NCBI GenBank assembly: GCA_023091735.1
Contig: JALKBU010001158.1
Span: forward strand, 1 to 15,637
Reading direction: 5' to 3'
DNA: 15,637 nucleotides
DNA from: Trichomonas tenax
Taxonomy: Eukaryota > Parabasalia > Trichomonadida > Trichomonadidae
How positions within the stretch are numbered: position 1 is the stretch's first letter; each line of letters begins with the position of its first letter. The translations under genes and the position numbers were made by a program. The notes under the pieces were generated by a model. It searched no databases. It saw only the letters and a list, made by a program, of their open reading frames with translations, and was not told the DNA's origin. Positions 8,682-15,408 of this stretch are shown here, piece after piece.

Positions 8682-9176
8682 CTTGTTTTTATTTTTAATT
8701 AATTAATGATGAAGTCTTTTTTATTATTTATTTATATGATTTATTATTTATAGTAAAAAGCTAAGTTTTTATTTAACGATGATTTCTTCACAACTTATCT
8801 CTAAACGAATTAATCATCATCAAAAGAATGAATTGTTACAATCATTAGTTTACAAAATTCCCTTTATCAAGAAAATATGTGTTAGCAAAACTAGTAGAGC
8901 CCAGATAAAGATAAAATATGAAGAATTAATCTCCATTGAGATCAAAATATTTTGACAAATCTTGATGAGTTATGTTAATGAATGATTTATATAAATATTT
9001 GCTATCATTAAACTGCGGAGATTTGATATGAGTAGCTGTAGGTCGATTTCTATGATTTGGATGAATCCAATTTTTTTGAAATTTGATTGATCAAAGATAG
9101 ATTAAGGTTATATCACTTTTATATCCATTCCTCACTTTTAGGGCTATTGTTTGTCACTTTTGATGTTTTTTTAAAA
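8682..9176. other. AT-rich spacer between coiled-coil and C2 genes
   Basis: No gene or RNA is recognised. The spacer starts with an AT-rich tail behind the coiled-coil stop, includes a perfect 14-base palindrome TCAAAATATTTTGA (8942-8955), and ends in the initiator-like octamers described separately. The C2 gene's frame is open back to a TTG at 9087, but the residues added would be leader translation with no family similarity. Confidence 0.6.
9113..9161 (+). promoter_or_regulatory. Three initiator-like TCACTTTT copies
   Basis: TCACTTTT occurs at 9113-9120, 9132-9139 and 9154-9161, 16 to 64 bases before the ATG at 9177. The trichomonad initiator is known as TCA followed by a pyrimidine and two A/T, with transcription starting at the A, a short distance upstream of the start codon. 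All three copies fit. The one at 9154 would leave about 20 bases of leader and that at 9132 about 42, both typical. Which copies are used cannot be told from sequence. Confidence 0.6.
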
Positions 9177-9746
9177 ATGCGAAGTCTTCACATTAAAATT
9201 GTCGGCCTGAAAAACCACCCGTGCAGGAGGTCACCGATGCCATTCGTCTACGCGGGCGTCAAACTTTCAGGCTTTGGAAGCTTTCAATTCACCTCAAAAT
9301 CAAATGCATTGCCTCCATTTTGGGATAAAAACTTCGATTTCGTGTTCCAGGACAACCAGGTCAACACCATTGACTTCATCGTCGCCGAATCTCGCTTAAT
9401 GATGGTTCACGAAGAGCTTGGAAACGTTTCGATCCCTTTAAAGTGGATTCCTTACGACGTCGTTGTCGCGGAGTGGATCCCGGTGACGTCCACGCGCAAA
9501 ATGATCGATCCAATTTGGATGCTCGTTCTATTTCATTTTTGCGACCCAACTGTTCCCGCTTTTTCACAGGAGAGAGTGTCATTCGCCGCCACACCGCCGT
9601 GGACACAGATACCCGTCACAGATGAGGACTTAGACTTAGTTTGGCCGCCCAGCGAAGCTTTCGTTCCTCCAGTCGCGCCAACGCCGAACGAAGAGCAGAT
9701 ACACCAACAGGCAATACAGCGCGCGATGTACGCGTCATTCCAATAA
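9177..9746 (+). CDS. C2-domain protein with degenerate calcium site
   Basis: The 189-residue product opens with a C2 domain of about 120 residues. Visible landmarks are strand 1 (residues 2-10, RSLHIKIVG), the PFVYAGVKL strand (22-30), the PPFWDKNFDFVF motif (46-57) corresponding to the family's NPxWNExFxF, VNTIDFIVAES (62-72), ELGNVSIPL (80-88) equivalent to the IGxxxIPL strand, a Trp at 100, and the last strand IWMLVLFHF (113-121). C2 domains bind membranes or proteins, often in a calcium-dependent way. Here the usual Asp residues are missing: the SDPYV loop reads SPMPFV and the DxD-containing loop reads AESRLMMVHEE, so calcium-independent binding is expected. The tail (about 122-189) is Pro-rich and acidic (DEDLDLVWPPSE), likely disordered, and ends without a membrane anchor. 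The start is the ATG directly before strand 1; the longer TTG-initiated frame is rejected. An AATAAA-like signal occurs shortly after the stop. Confidence 0.8.
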   Translation: MRSLHIKIVGLKNHPCRRSPMPFVYAGVKLSGFGSFQFTSKSNALPPFWDKNFDFVFQDNQVNTIDFIVAESRLMMVHEELGNVSIPLKWIPYDVVVAEWIPVTSTRKMIDPIWMLVLFHFCDPTVPAFSQERVSFAATPPWTQIPVTDEDLDLVWPPSEAFVPPVAPTPNEEQIHQQAIQRAMYASFQ

Positions 9747-10255
9747 CTGTTTGTACGAAGACAATAAATTATTTTGTTGAATATGTGTCTTAGAGTAATT
9801 TAGCAATACAGATTGCATGCTATCTTACTGCCCATCAAAACATATCGCAAATCTGCCTTTCTTTCCAAAAATAATATGTTTTTTAATATAAGTGATGAAT
9901 AATTCTTCAAAAAATAGTACATATAGATATAGTAGAGCATATATTGATTTTCTCAATAAATATGTTTATATTACAAATTATTTAAGCTCAATATCCAAAT
10001 AAAAAGGAATTTACTTTGACAATGTATAGTTTAAATAGCTGTTTACATAGTGCTGTTTAATGTTATTATAGATAATCATTGATCAGGATTATAGATATGG
10101 AGTTATAGCGTGTTATTAATGTGTCATAAAAATTTTGTAGAATTTTAATGGTATTAAAATGCACTCAAATAGTTATATGTATTTAGCATAATAAATCATT
10201 TTTGTCGTATAAAATGGTATTGACCAAAATACATGTCGAAAAAGAAAATAATTTT
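9747..10255. other. AT-rich spacer, nothing recognised
   Basis: This stretch, together with 10286-10734 inside the following array region, shows no ORF of credible composition, no tRNA-like cloverleaf and no simple repeat. A 14-mer, AAATGCACTCAAAT, at about 10157 recurs at about 12304, too little to define a repeat family. A small hairpin, CATTCA-TCA-TGAATG, lies near 10383. Confidence 0.5.
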
Positions 10256-11015
10256 GACAAGTAAATAGTTAATATGACACGTAAAACAAAAATATTATGG
10301 AAGCTTCTTATAACCCTATGCTTCTCTCAATTACTCTAACCGAAAGCATTTCACGCACGCTTATGTAATTCTGAAGTTTCATTCATCATGAATGATTAAT
10401 GTGTTTTGTACAATTTTGCACCACCATATATATTACAGAACTACTTGTAAAGTATGTCATATAATTGGAATTGTTTTCAATAGTTCCATATTAGAGTTTT
10501 TATTATAAAATAAATCAGTAGTTTGGTAAGATTAAATTATATTTCGAGGCAGCCGCAAGCACTGCAAAGTAGCTTTAGAATCATCAATAAGTTTTAGTAT
10601 ATATATTGTGCATACACTCATCTTAGAGCTTCTGTAATAAAGATTGCAAACCAAAAATGAAAGTCAGAAGTGATAATAAACTAGATGTGAAAGAAATATT
10701 ATACAGTATATTTTGAATCAATGAAAAGTAAAATGTCACATAAAAAACATTTTGACACATAAAATTAATTTTTCAATTAAAACGATATGTAAAATAATAA
10801 AAATGCCAAGTAAAATATACAATTCCAAAAATAATATGCAAATAATTGACATGACAAATAAATTCCTTTCTCAATTAAAATGCCATGTAAAATAGTTATT
10901 TTGACAACTAATCAAATATTAAAATACGCCACATAAAATATACTTTTCTAAAAATGACAAGTAAAGAATTAATATGACATGTAAATTTAATTGTTCAATT
11001 AAAACGCCATGTAAA
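10256..11015 (+). repeat. Degenerate decamer array, consensus G-(A/C)-C-A-N-(G/A)-TAAA
   Basis: At least twelve copies of a decamer such as GACAAGTAAA, GACATGTAAA and GCCATGTAAA start at 10256, 10276, 10735, 10754, 10784, 10805, 10853, 10882, 10928, 10956, 10976 and 11006, all in the same orientation; the copies at 10735 (GTC start) and 10784 (GATATG) are less exact. Within this, a longer unit TCAATTAAAAYGMYATGTAAAA occurs three times (10773-10794, 10871-10892, 10995-11016). The last copy lies 26 bases before the ATG of the two-membrane-segment gene. Each copy is often preceded by AATAT or ATTTT. The array could be a degraded minisatellite or a cluster of protein-binding sites upstream of that gene; the sequence does not decide. 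Confidence 0.6.
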
Positions 11016-11040
11016 AATATCCATTTTGACAAATTATCAA

Positions 11041-11841
11041 ATGCCTGAATTTGAATGTTGCCTAATACTTTTTGCCGTTATTATTCCTTTGGTGTGTCTG
11101 ATCATCGCACTCCCCACGTGGATCGTTGGCAGTGTCAGGCCGTATTTCTACGCAATTCCCGCTTTTATTTCAATTCCTCTATACAAGAACCCGAATGATG
11201 CTTTTGGATATGTATACGGCATCGAGAGATCTCAAGTCCAGCTGTTTAACGATAATACTCAAATTTCAATAAATTCACATCCTATTTTCAAAGATTTAAA
11301 CCAAGAGATTGAATTATACTTGCTTCACAATTTGTGGGGCTACAATTTCACTCTGCAAATCTACAATTCAGACGGTTCTAACGTTTTTTCTAAAAATTTT
11401 TCATCTAATATGGACATTTCTGACCCATCAAACCCTAATTTTCAAAGCAGCCTAGATTTTCTGCATAATTATCCAAGCGATCTTTTTGTTAATTCACACG
11501 CACGAATTTATTGTCCATTTGAAACCGAAATCACAACTCAAATTGGTCTGAATGGAAGCTGCCAGGATCCCGACATTCCAGTTTATACAAAATACAATCC
11601 AAAACTTTCCAAAATATCCATTTTTTCTTACGATTTCGATGATAAGAACAGAAACCTTACATTTGTCTTCAAGCATTTCAAAGGCTACCCACAGAACTTC
11701 ATCAAAACTCCACAAGCTTATATTACAGGTTTCACCGAAACAAATGCAAAGAATCTCCTCATCACCGGCCCTGTTTTCCTAGTTATTGGTGTCATTGCAT
11801 TGATTGCAGCCGTTACTTATCTTATCTTTGCCGAAATTTAA
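11041..11841 (+). CDS. Two-transmembrane protein with glycosylated-type loop
   Basis: The product is 266 residues when started at the first ATG; a TTG 15 bases upstream is not a plausible start. A hydrophobic segment at about residues 8-30 (LILFAVIIPLVCLIIALPTWIVG) and another at about 239-263 (LLITGPVFLVIGVIALIAAVTYLIF) flank one soluble domain of about 200 residues. That loop carries four N-glycosylation sequons (N102-F-T, N119-F-S, N171-G-S, N205-L-T) and two Cys (158 and 174) that could form a disulfide, so it probably faces the lumen or cell exterior. Both termini are then cytosolic and very short, ending in FAEI. The one-loop, two-helix arrangement recalls CDC50/LEM3-type flippase partners, but I see none of their conserved motifs, so the family is unassigned. 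It sits alone behind the decamer array. Confidence 0.8.
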   Translation: MPEFECCLILFAVIIPLVCLIIALPTWIVGSVRPYFYAIPAFISIPLYKNPNDAFGYVYGIERSQVQLFNDNTQISINSHPIFKDLNQEIELYLLHNLWGYNFTLQIYNSDGSNVFSKNFSSNMDISDPSNPNFQSSLDFLHNYPSDLFVNSHARIYCPFETEITTQIGLNGSCQDPDIPVYTKYNPKLSKISIFSYDFDDKNRNLTFVFKHFKGYPQNFIKTPQAYITGFTETNAKNLLITGPVFLVIGVIALIAAVTYLIFAEI

Positions 11842-12543
11842 TTAGTTTTTATTTTCATTTTGTTATTTAAAGAATTATTTTTTACAAACAGGCTAGTTAT
11901 GCAAGTGCCACTATATGCTCTATGTTTGATTATGATTCATATTTCAATATATGAAAAATAAATCTTTCAGCAAATTACGATGATTACCAAAGAAATGATG
12001 CTACACAAAGTATTCTGATATGCATTCTTCTTTAAAATTACATTTAATAAAAAATGTTAACATTTCAATTTTGAAGCACTTAGAAAACTGAGTGTATTGA
12101 GTTCTTTGAAATTTTACTCTGTTATTGGAAGTATACAAAAGAAAGACTTAAAATGCAAATGACAAAAAAAAACTTTCTCACTAGGCAAGACTTAAAAATG
12201 AAGCAGATGCTGACTGCAGTGATCATTACGTTATGGCAGATCTATTAAATGCTTTTTCATGTATGTTAGAACTCGAAGTTTTGAAGTAAATCAATCATCA
12301 TCTAAATGCACTCAAATCATTACACTCTGCTGCATATTACTCAATATCAATCCCAGAAATGTTGAAAAATTACTCAATATCAGAGTATTTTGCATGTGTC
12401 AAATATCATTTATACCCTGATGTATAAAGTACTATTTGCACAAATACACTTTTTATTTCAAAAAATAAGAAAATTGGAAAAATGCATATCATGTGAATTA
12501 ATTTATATAATAATGGACATTGTGTTAAATAAAATTACGAAAA
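11842..12543. other. AT-rich spacer, probable junction to virus-like segment
   Basis: No gene or RNA is recognised here. The direct repeat TTACTCAATATCA occurs twice near 12336 and 12370. Resident-type sequence lies to the left and Maverick-like sequence to the right, so an element boundary or deletion scar should fall in or near this stretch, but I see no terminal inverted repeat or target duplication that would fix it. Confidence 0.45.
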
Positions 12544-12551
12544 TTGTCAAA

Positions 12552-12557
12552 TCATAT
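12552..12557 (+). promoter_or_regulatory. Candidate initiator TCATAT
   Basis: TCATAT fits the trichomonad TCA-Y-W-W initiator and lies 56 bases upstream of the ATG at 12613. A similar TCATTA at 12850-12855, inside the upstream gene, is 39 bases before the penton-like start. Such hexamers occur by chance in AT-rich DNA, so both are only candidates. Confidence 0.3.
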
Positions 12558-12612
12558 TTCAAATAATTTGCGCAGCAATAAGATATGGTGCATCCAAATC
12601 TGTATTCGTTCC

Positions 12613-12873
12613 ATGAGTTCAGATGAAGATTATTTCCTTTTGATAAACACCTTATTAAGTGAATTAATAAAATTGTTGACCTCAGCGGATGAAGTTTCAT
12701 TTAAAGAATCCGACCCTGAAATCGGGTGCAGTCTATCTTCTGTCAAATATACTGTTATTGAGAAGATTTACGTTTTGAAGAATAATGAAACATTTAATTT
12801 GAAGTATTCATTCCTCGATGTTATCAAGATTTTGGATGAACATAGGATTTCATTAAAACTTGTCGCAAACTAA
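12613..12873 (+). CDS. Small protein of virus-like segment, unrecognised
   Basis: An 86-residue ORF beginning MSSDEDYFLLINTLLSELI. The frame is open a further 23 codons upstream to a TTG, but the first ATG is here. It looks soluble, with an amphipathic helix near the N-terminus, a segment containing Cys39, and a C-terminal helix (FLDVIKILDEH). No motif is recognised. It ends 20 bases before the penton-like ATG on the same strand; this tight packing, unlike the 0.5-1.3 kb spacers to the left, together with strongly A/T-ending codons, ties it to the virus-like segment. It could be a small virion or assembly protein, or a remnant of a longer gene; that is guesswork. Confidence 0.5.
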   Translation: MSSDEDYFLLINTLLSELIKLLTSADEVSFKESDPEIGCSLSSVKYTVIEKIYVLKNNETFNLKYSFLDVIKILDEHRISLKLVAN

Positions 12874-12893
12874 GATGTTTTATATTTATTAAA

Positions 12894-13649
12894 ATGACAC
12901 AATCAACGATTAGCTATACAATTACATCGAAAGATCCCAATAATTATAATGTTATTCGAACAAATTTACAGCCTCCCATTTCCTCGATGTGCAAATTAAC
13001 ATTGACGGGATTGACGACGAAAGCATGTTTTATATTATTAAATACAGATGATTACATCGAAATTGATGGGCAAAGATTTTATTTCACTGATGAGTATTCA
13101 GAAATTACAACAGTAGGGTTTGCAGATCTAGTGAGTTCAATAATACATTCAAAACTTGAAGTGTCGGTAAATCTTACAGGAAGATTATGTTTTAAGTCGG
13201 AAAAACATTTTGTGATTAATTCAATGAGTTATAATGTCAGACTTATTTCAGGGTTTTATGACATGCAATTACCAACAAAACCGTCGATGGAAGTCACTGC
13301 GATCTCTGTCGGATTGACTTTATCAATCCCTGTGTTATATATTATTTCTAATTTAGGTTCGAAATGTTATGATAACAAAGAAGGACAGTATTGCGATAGA
13401 AAAATACTGATGAGAATTAATAATTAATTCACTGCAAACTACCCTATTGTTAATTCAAACATTGAATTTTCATCTTATTTACCGGTTTATTCATTGTCGA
13501 ACATTGAATTCAGACTCGTCGATGCAAACCTTCATGATATAAAATTACTTTGCCCGATGTATTTATCAGCAACTGTTGAATCAATAGAAGTCGAGGAAGA
13601 GCCATTAATTGCCAATAATGAGAAAAATAAGAATGTGTTGACAAAATAA
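12894..13649 (+). pseudogene. Penton-like capsid protein candidate of Maverick/Polinton type, nonsense-interrupted
   Basis: The first open part encodes 177 residues, beginning MTQSTISYTI and ending ILMRINN at a TAA (13425-13427). The same frame then continues open for 73 more codons to TAA at 13647-13649, and this part has normal protein composition (EFRLVDANLHDIKLL, PMYLSATVESIEVEEE). I therefore read one gene of about 250 codons with a single premature stop. Alternating polar and hydrophobic strands, the absence of membrane segments and the late FRLVDAN...LL motif fit the single jelly-roll minor capsid (penton) proteins of Mavericks, which are abundant in trichomonad genomes. Recognition is by overall resemblance, not by an alignment. 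If transcribed, the product would lose its last strands and should not assemble. It lies 20 bases behind the small ORF at 12613 and faces the minus-strand gene ending at 14105. Rarer alternatives are a recoded stop or a sequencing error. Confidence 0.55.
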
Positions 13650-13781
13650 TTTATGAGGTATTAGATACCAAATACTTTTCGGGAAAGGGTCCAGAAAGTA
13701 ATTTTTGAAAATATGAGGATTTCATTTAATTTTTACGTCAACACTTCCATTAATGCCTTCATTTATTTTTACACGTCGATC

Positions 13782-13846
13782 GGTCGAAGACCTCATCAAG
13801 GATTCATGAATCCTTGAGGGGATTTATCCCCCGAAGCGTTAGCGCT
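13782..13846. terminator. Four consecutive hairpins at gene 3' end
   Basis: In order: GGTC-GAA-GACC (13782-13792); a perfect 22-base palindrome centred on TTCATGAA (13796-13817); GGGGA-TTTA-TCCCC (13818-13831); and AGCG-TTAG-CGCT (13835-13846). They are almost contiguous and clearly GC-richer than the surroundings. They lie about 130 bases beyond the penton-like stop. Some large DNA viruses end transcripts at hairpins, so a 3'-end signal is a reasonable inference; a replication or packaging role is also possible. Confidence 0.45.
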
Positions 13847-13889
13847 GACACTTGTTTTTAATGTTTTCATTAATTATTATATTATAAAA

Positions 13890-14075
13890 GGACAGAGACA
13901 AAGGACAGTCAGCAGGAATTTTTTAAAACTAAAGTATTCCGAAGAAGTGAAATATTGGAAATTCAAAAATACCCGAAAATCATGATTTTCACCCAAAATC
14001 GTTTTTTCAGTTTACCCTTCATGTTAAATACTTTAGTTTTAAAAAATTCCTGCTGACTGTCCTTTGTTTCTGTCC
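13890..14075. repeat. 186-bp near-symmetric long palindrome with 49-bp arms
   Basis: The arm 13890-13938 (GGACAGAGACAAAGGACAG and onward) is the reverse complement of 14027-14075 at 48 of 49 positions. A perfect 16-base palindrome, GAAAATCATGATTTTC, occupies 13975-13990, and its centre (13982.5) coincides exactly with the centre of the arms. The 36-base stretches between arm and core are of equal length and only weakly complementary. It may be a small inverted-repeat element, since the arms stop abruptly, or a bidirectional 3'-end structure. I find no clear target duplication at its edges. Confidence 0.8.
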
Positions 14076-14104
14076 ACCCTTAATCAAAAAAATTCTTTCA
14101 ACAT

Positions 14105-14888
14105 TTAATTTTTCATGTAAATTGTATGTTTCTTCTTTTGTATTGTTACTCTTTTGGTCTCAAAATTTGTTTTCACTTCTTCTAATTTACCGAAAGTCCT
14201 TGCATTAATACATGTTTTATGAAATTCATTGTAAGATTCGACGAGGTCATTAACGTCAAACAGTGCGCCTTTCTCTATTGTATCAACCCATTTAACCTCA
14301 TTCTTGACATTAAAACCTGATTTAATCATTGACTCACTTCTTCTATTGATTACAACCGAAATATCGACGATATCATTAAATTTTGACAATGATTTTTTCA
14401 CCGACAATAGAACAGATTGTACATTGTTATAATTTTCAGGCGGATCTGTTGATAATATAGCCATATTTGTACGTTCATTTATGTATTTGTCAAAATAATT
14501 AAAAGAGCTGTTAATATAATTATTTATAATTTGTCCCGTTCTATCATGCAGAATATTTCTTTTTATAAATGCAATATATTCATTTAAACATTCATCGAAC
14601 GTACTAATTCGTTCCTTAACAACTGTTTTAATTGATTTCTTGAATGAATCATCGATATTATAAAATGCTTCGATGAACAAATCAGGTGAATCATTCATTC
14701 TAAATGAAATCAAATCTTCTGCCACTTCTTTTTTTTGTTTTACGGGCAACTTTTTTGGGTTCATCAACGACTTCATTTTTAGGTTCCGGTGGGTGCTTAA
14801 TCAACTCATCAATATCAACGAGGTTCTTGTTTTCAATTTCAAGCTGTTCCTCTAATTCTCGGATGTTATTTTTTACGTTGTAAATATA
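14105..14888 (-). pseudogene. Unrecognised Maverick-segment gene, frameshifted
   Basis: The main open frame (14105-14776, minus) encodes 223 residues, with NDSPDLFIEAFYNIDDSF near the start, INRRSESMIKSGFNVKNEVKW in the middle, and a basic end. Its first ATG lies in a stretch better explained by the other frame: between about 14888 and 14700 a second minus-strand frame reads ELEEQLEIENKNLVDIDELI, then PPEPKNEVVDEP and a basic KKVARKTKK cluster. That is more protein-like than the MKSLMNPKKLPVKQKK read over the same bases. The switch falls at an 8-base A run on the coding strand (14729-14736), a typical slippage site. The upstream frame has no ATG before its stop near 14889-14891, so the 5' end is also damaged or lost. 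The protein appears helical and charged without membrane segments; family unknown. It is convergent with the penton-like gene. Confidence 0.6.
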
Positions 14889-14902
14889 TTAGTTAGTTAT
14901 TA

Positions 14903-14947
14903 GATGTTCGCATCCCTCGTAGCTTCGCCACGAGTTCTGCTAACATC
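14903..14947. repeat. Nested hairpin near 5' end of minus-strand gene
   Basis: GATGTT (14903-14908) pairs with AACATC (14942-14947), GCA (14910-14912) with TGC (14938-14940), and CTCGT (14916-14920) with ACGAG (14930-14934), all around one centre at 14925 with apical loop AGCTTCGCC. Its right half, CTTCGCC to AACATCTTTTT, recurs 231 bases later at 15154-15183 without the left arm. Confidence 0.5.
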
Positions 14948-15320
14948 TTTTTATATAATTACTGAAGTTCACAAACTATAAAAACAATATTTATTAATGA
15001 TATATATTTACACATCAGAGTTAATTTTACAAATTAGGGTCCCCCATATAGAAAATAAAATGTTGAAATTGCTTTCAAAATTAACGTTAAAATTGATTTT
15101 GAAACTCTTGACTTTATAAAATTTATTCAGTTTTTGAAAAAAATAATCCACGTCTTCGCCTCGAGTGCTCCGAACATCTTTTTAAATATTTTTACGACAG
15201 AATTAGTTTTACAAGTTAGGTCCCCCATATAGAAATTAAATTTTTGAATTTGCTTACAAAATTAACGTTAAAATTGATTTTGGAATCCCTGACTTTATAA
15301 AATTTATTCAGTTTTGAAAA
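14923..15320 (+). repeat. Tandem duplication of AT-rich leader (two diverged copies)
   Basis: Copy 1 (15016-15140) and copy 2 (15198-15320) align along their length and share GGTCCCCCATATAGAAA, AAAATTAACGTTAAAATTGA and TTTATTCAGTTTTGAAAA-type segments; the GTCCCCCATATA blocks are 181 bases apart. Each is preceded by a CTTCGCC...AACATCTTTTT block (14923 and 15154), 231 bases apart, so about 50 bases were lost or gained between them. A third fragment, TTATTCAGTTTTTGAA, occurs at 15470-15485 inside the final open frame. The copies therefore look like duplicated upstream DNA plus the first codons of that gene. Confidence 0.7.
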
Positions 15321-15350
15321 AATTTATGACTAACTAACTAAGAAAAGAAA

Positions 15351-15397
15351 GCGAAGGGCTTCGGCACTTCGTGCCTCAGGGCTGAAAGCCCGTTCGC
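15351..15397. repeat. GC-rich multibranch fold
   Basis: GCGAA (15351-15355) pairs with TTCGC (15393-15397), closing two internal hairpins: GGCAC-TTC-GTGCC (15363-15375) and GGGCT-GAA-AGCCC (15379-15391). The result is a three-way junction, far more GC-rich than the flanks. It lies just upstream of the final open frame. It could act as a structured leader RNA, a terminator for an adjacent transcript, or a DNA cruciform. Confidence 0.5.
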
Positions 15398-15408
15398 CCA
15401 CGCTCTAA

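Larger units (their letters stand above)
13650..14104. other. Structured intergenic DNA between convergent genes
   Basis: This 455-base stretch separates the 3' ends of the penton-like gene (plus) and the 14105-14888 gene (minus). It contains no ORF of note but two pieces of strong secondary structure, a run of four hairpins (13782-13846) and a long palindrome (13890-14075), both listed separately. Its position at two facing gene ends suggests transcript termination or 3'-end formation in both directions. Confidence 0.6.
14889..15408. other. AT-rich spacer between divergent frames
   Basis: The region separates the minus-strand gene from the open frame at the window end. It contains a nested hairpin, a duplicated AT-rich leader and a GC-rich multibranch fold, listed separately. 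No full-length ORF is present. A 19-codon ATG frame at 15060-15119 (leucine/lysine repeats) is probably fortuitous. Confidence 0.55.

Noticed and set aside
9087..9176. TTG-initiated extension of the C2 protein with a hydrophobic stretch that looks like a membrane segment
   Set aside because: TTG is not a normal start in this kind of genome, the stretch contains the initiator octamers, and the C2 domain begins exactly at the ATG at 9177.
10540..10590. Possible tRNA-like stretch around GAGGCAGCCGCAAGCACTGC
   Set aside because: No cloverleaf pairing or conserved tRNA box pattern could be drawn.
12336..12382. Direct repeat TTACTCAATATCA as target-site duplication of the virus-like segment
   Set aside because: The two copies are only about 34 bases apart with no element between them.
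13796..13846. CRISPR-like or bacterial terminator interpretation of the hairpin run
   Set aside because: The units are all different, there are no spacers of equal length, and the genome context is eukaryotic; 3'-end structure is the only terminator sense retained.
13890..14075. Mariner-type MITE
   Set aside because: No TA dinucleotide duplication or other target duplication is visible at the arm edges, so a specific transposon class cannot be named.
15060..15119. Small Leu/Lys-rich ORF in the first leader copy
   Set aside because: The second copy has no ATG at the same place and the sequence is simple AT-rich DNA; probably fortuitous.
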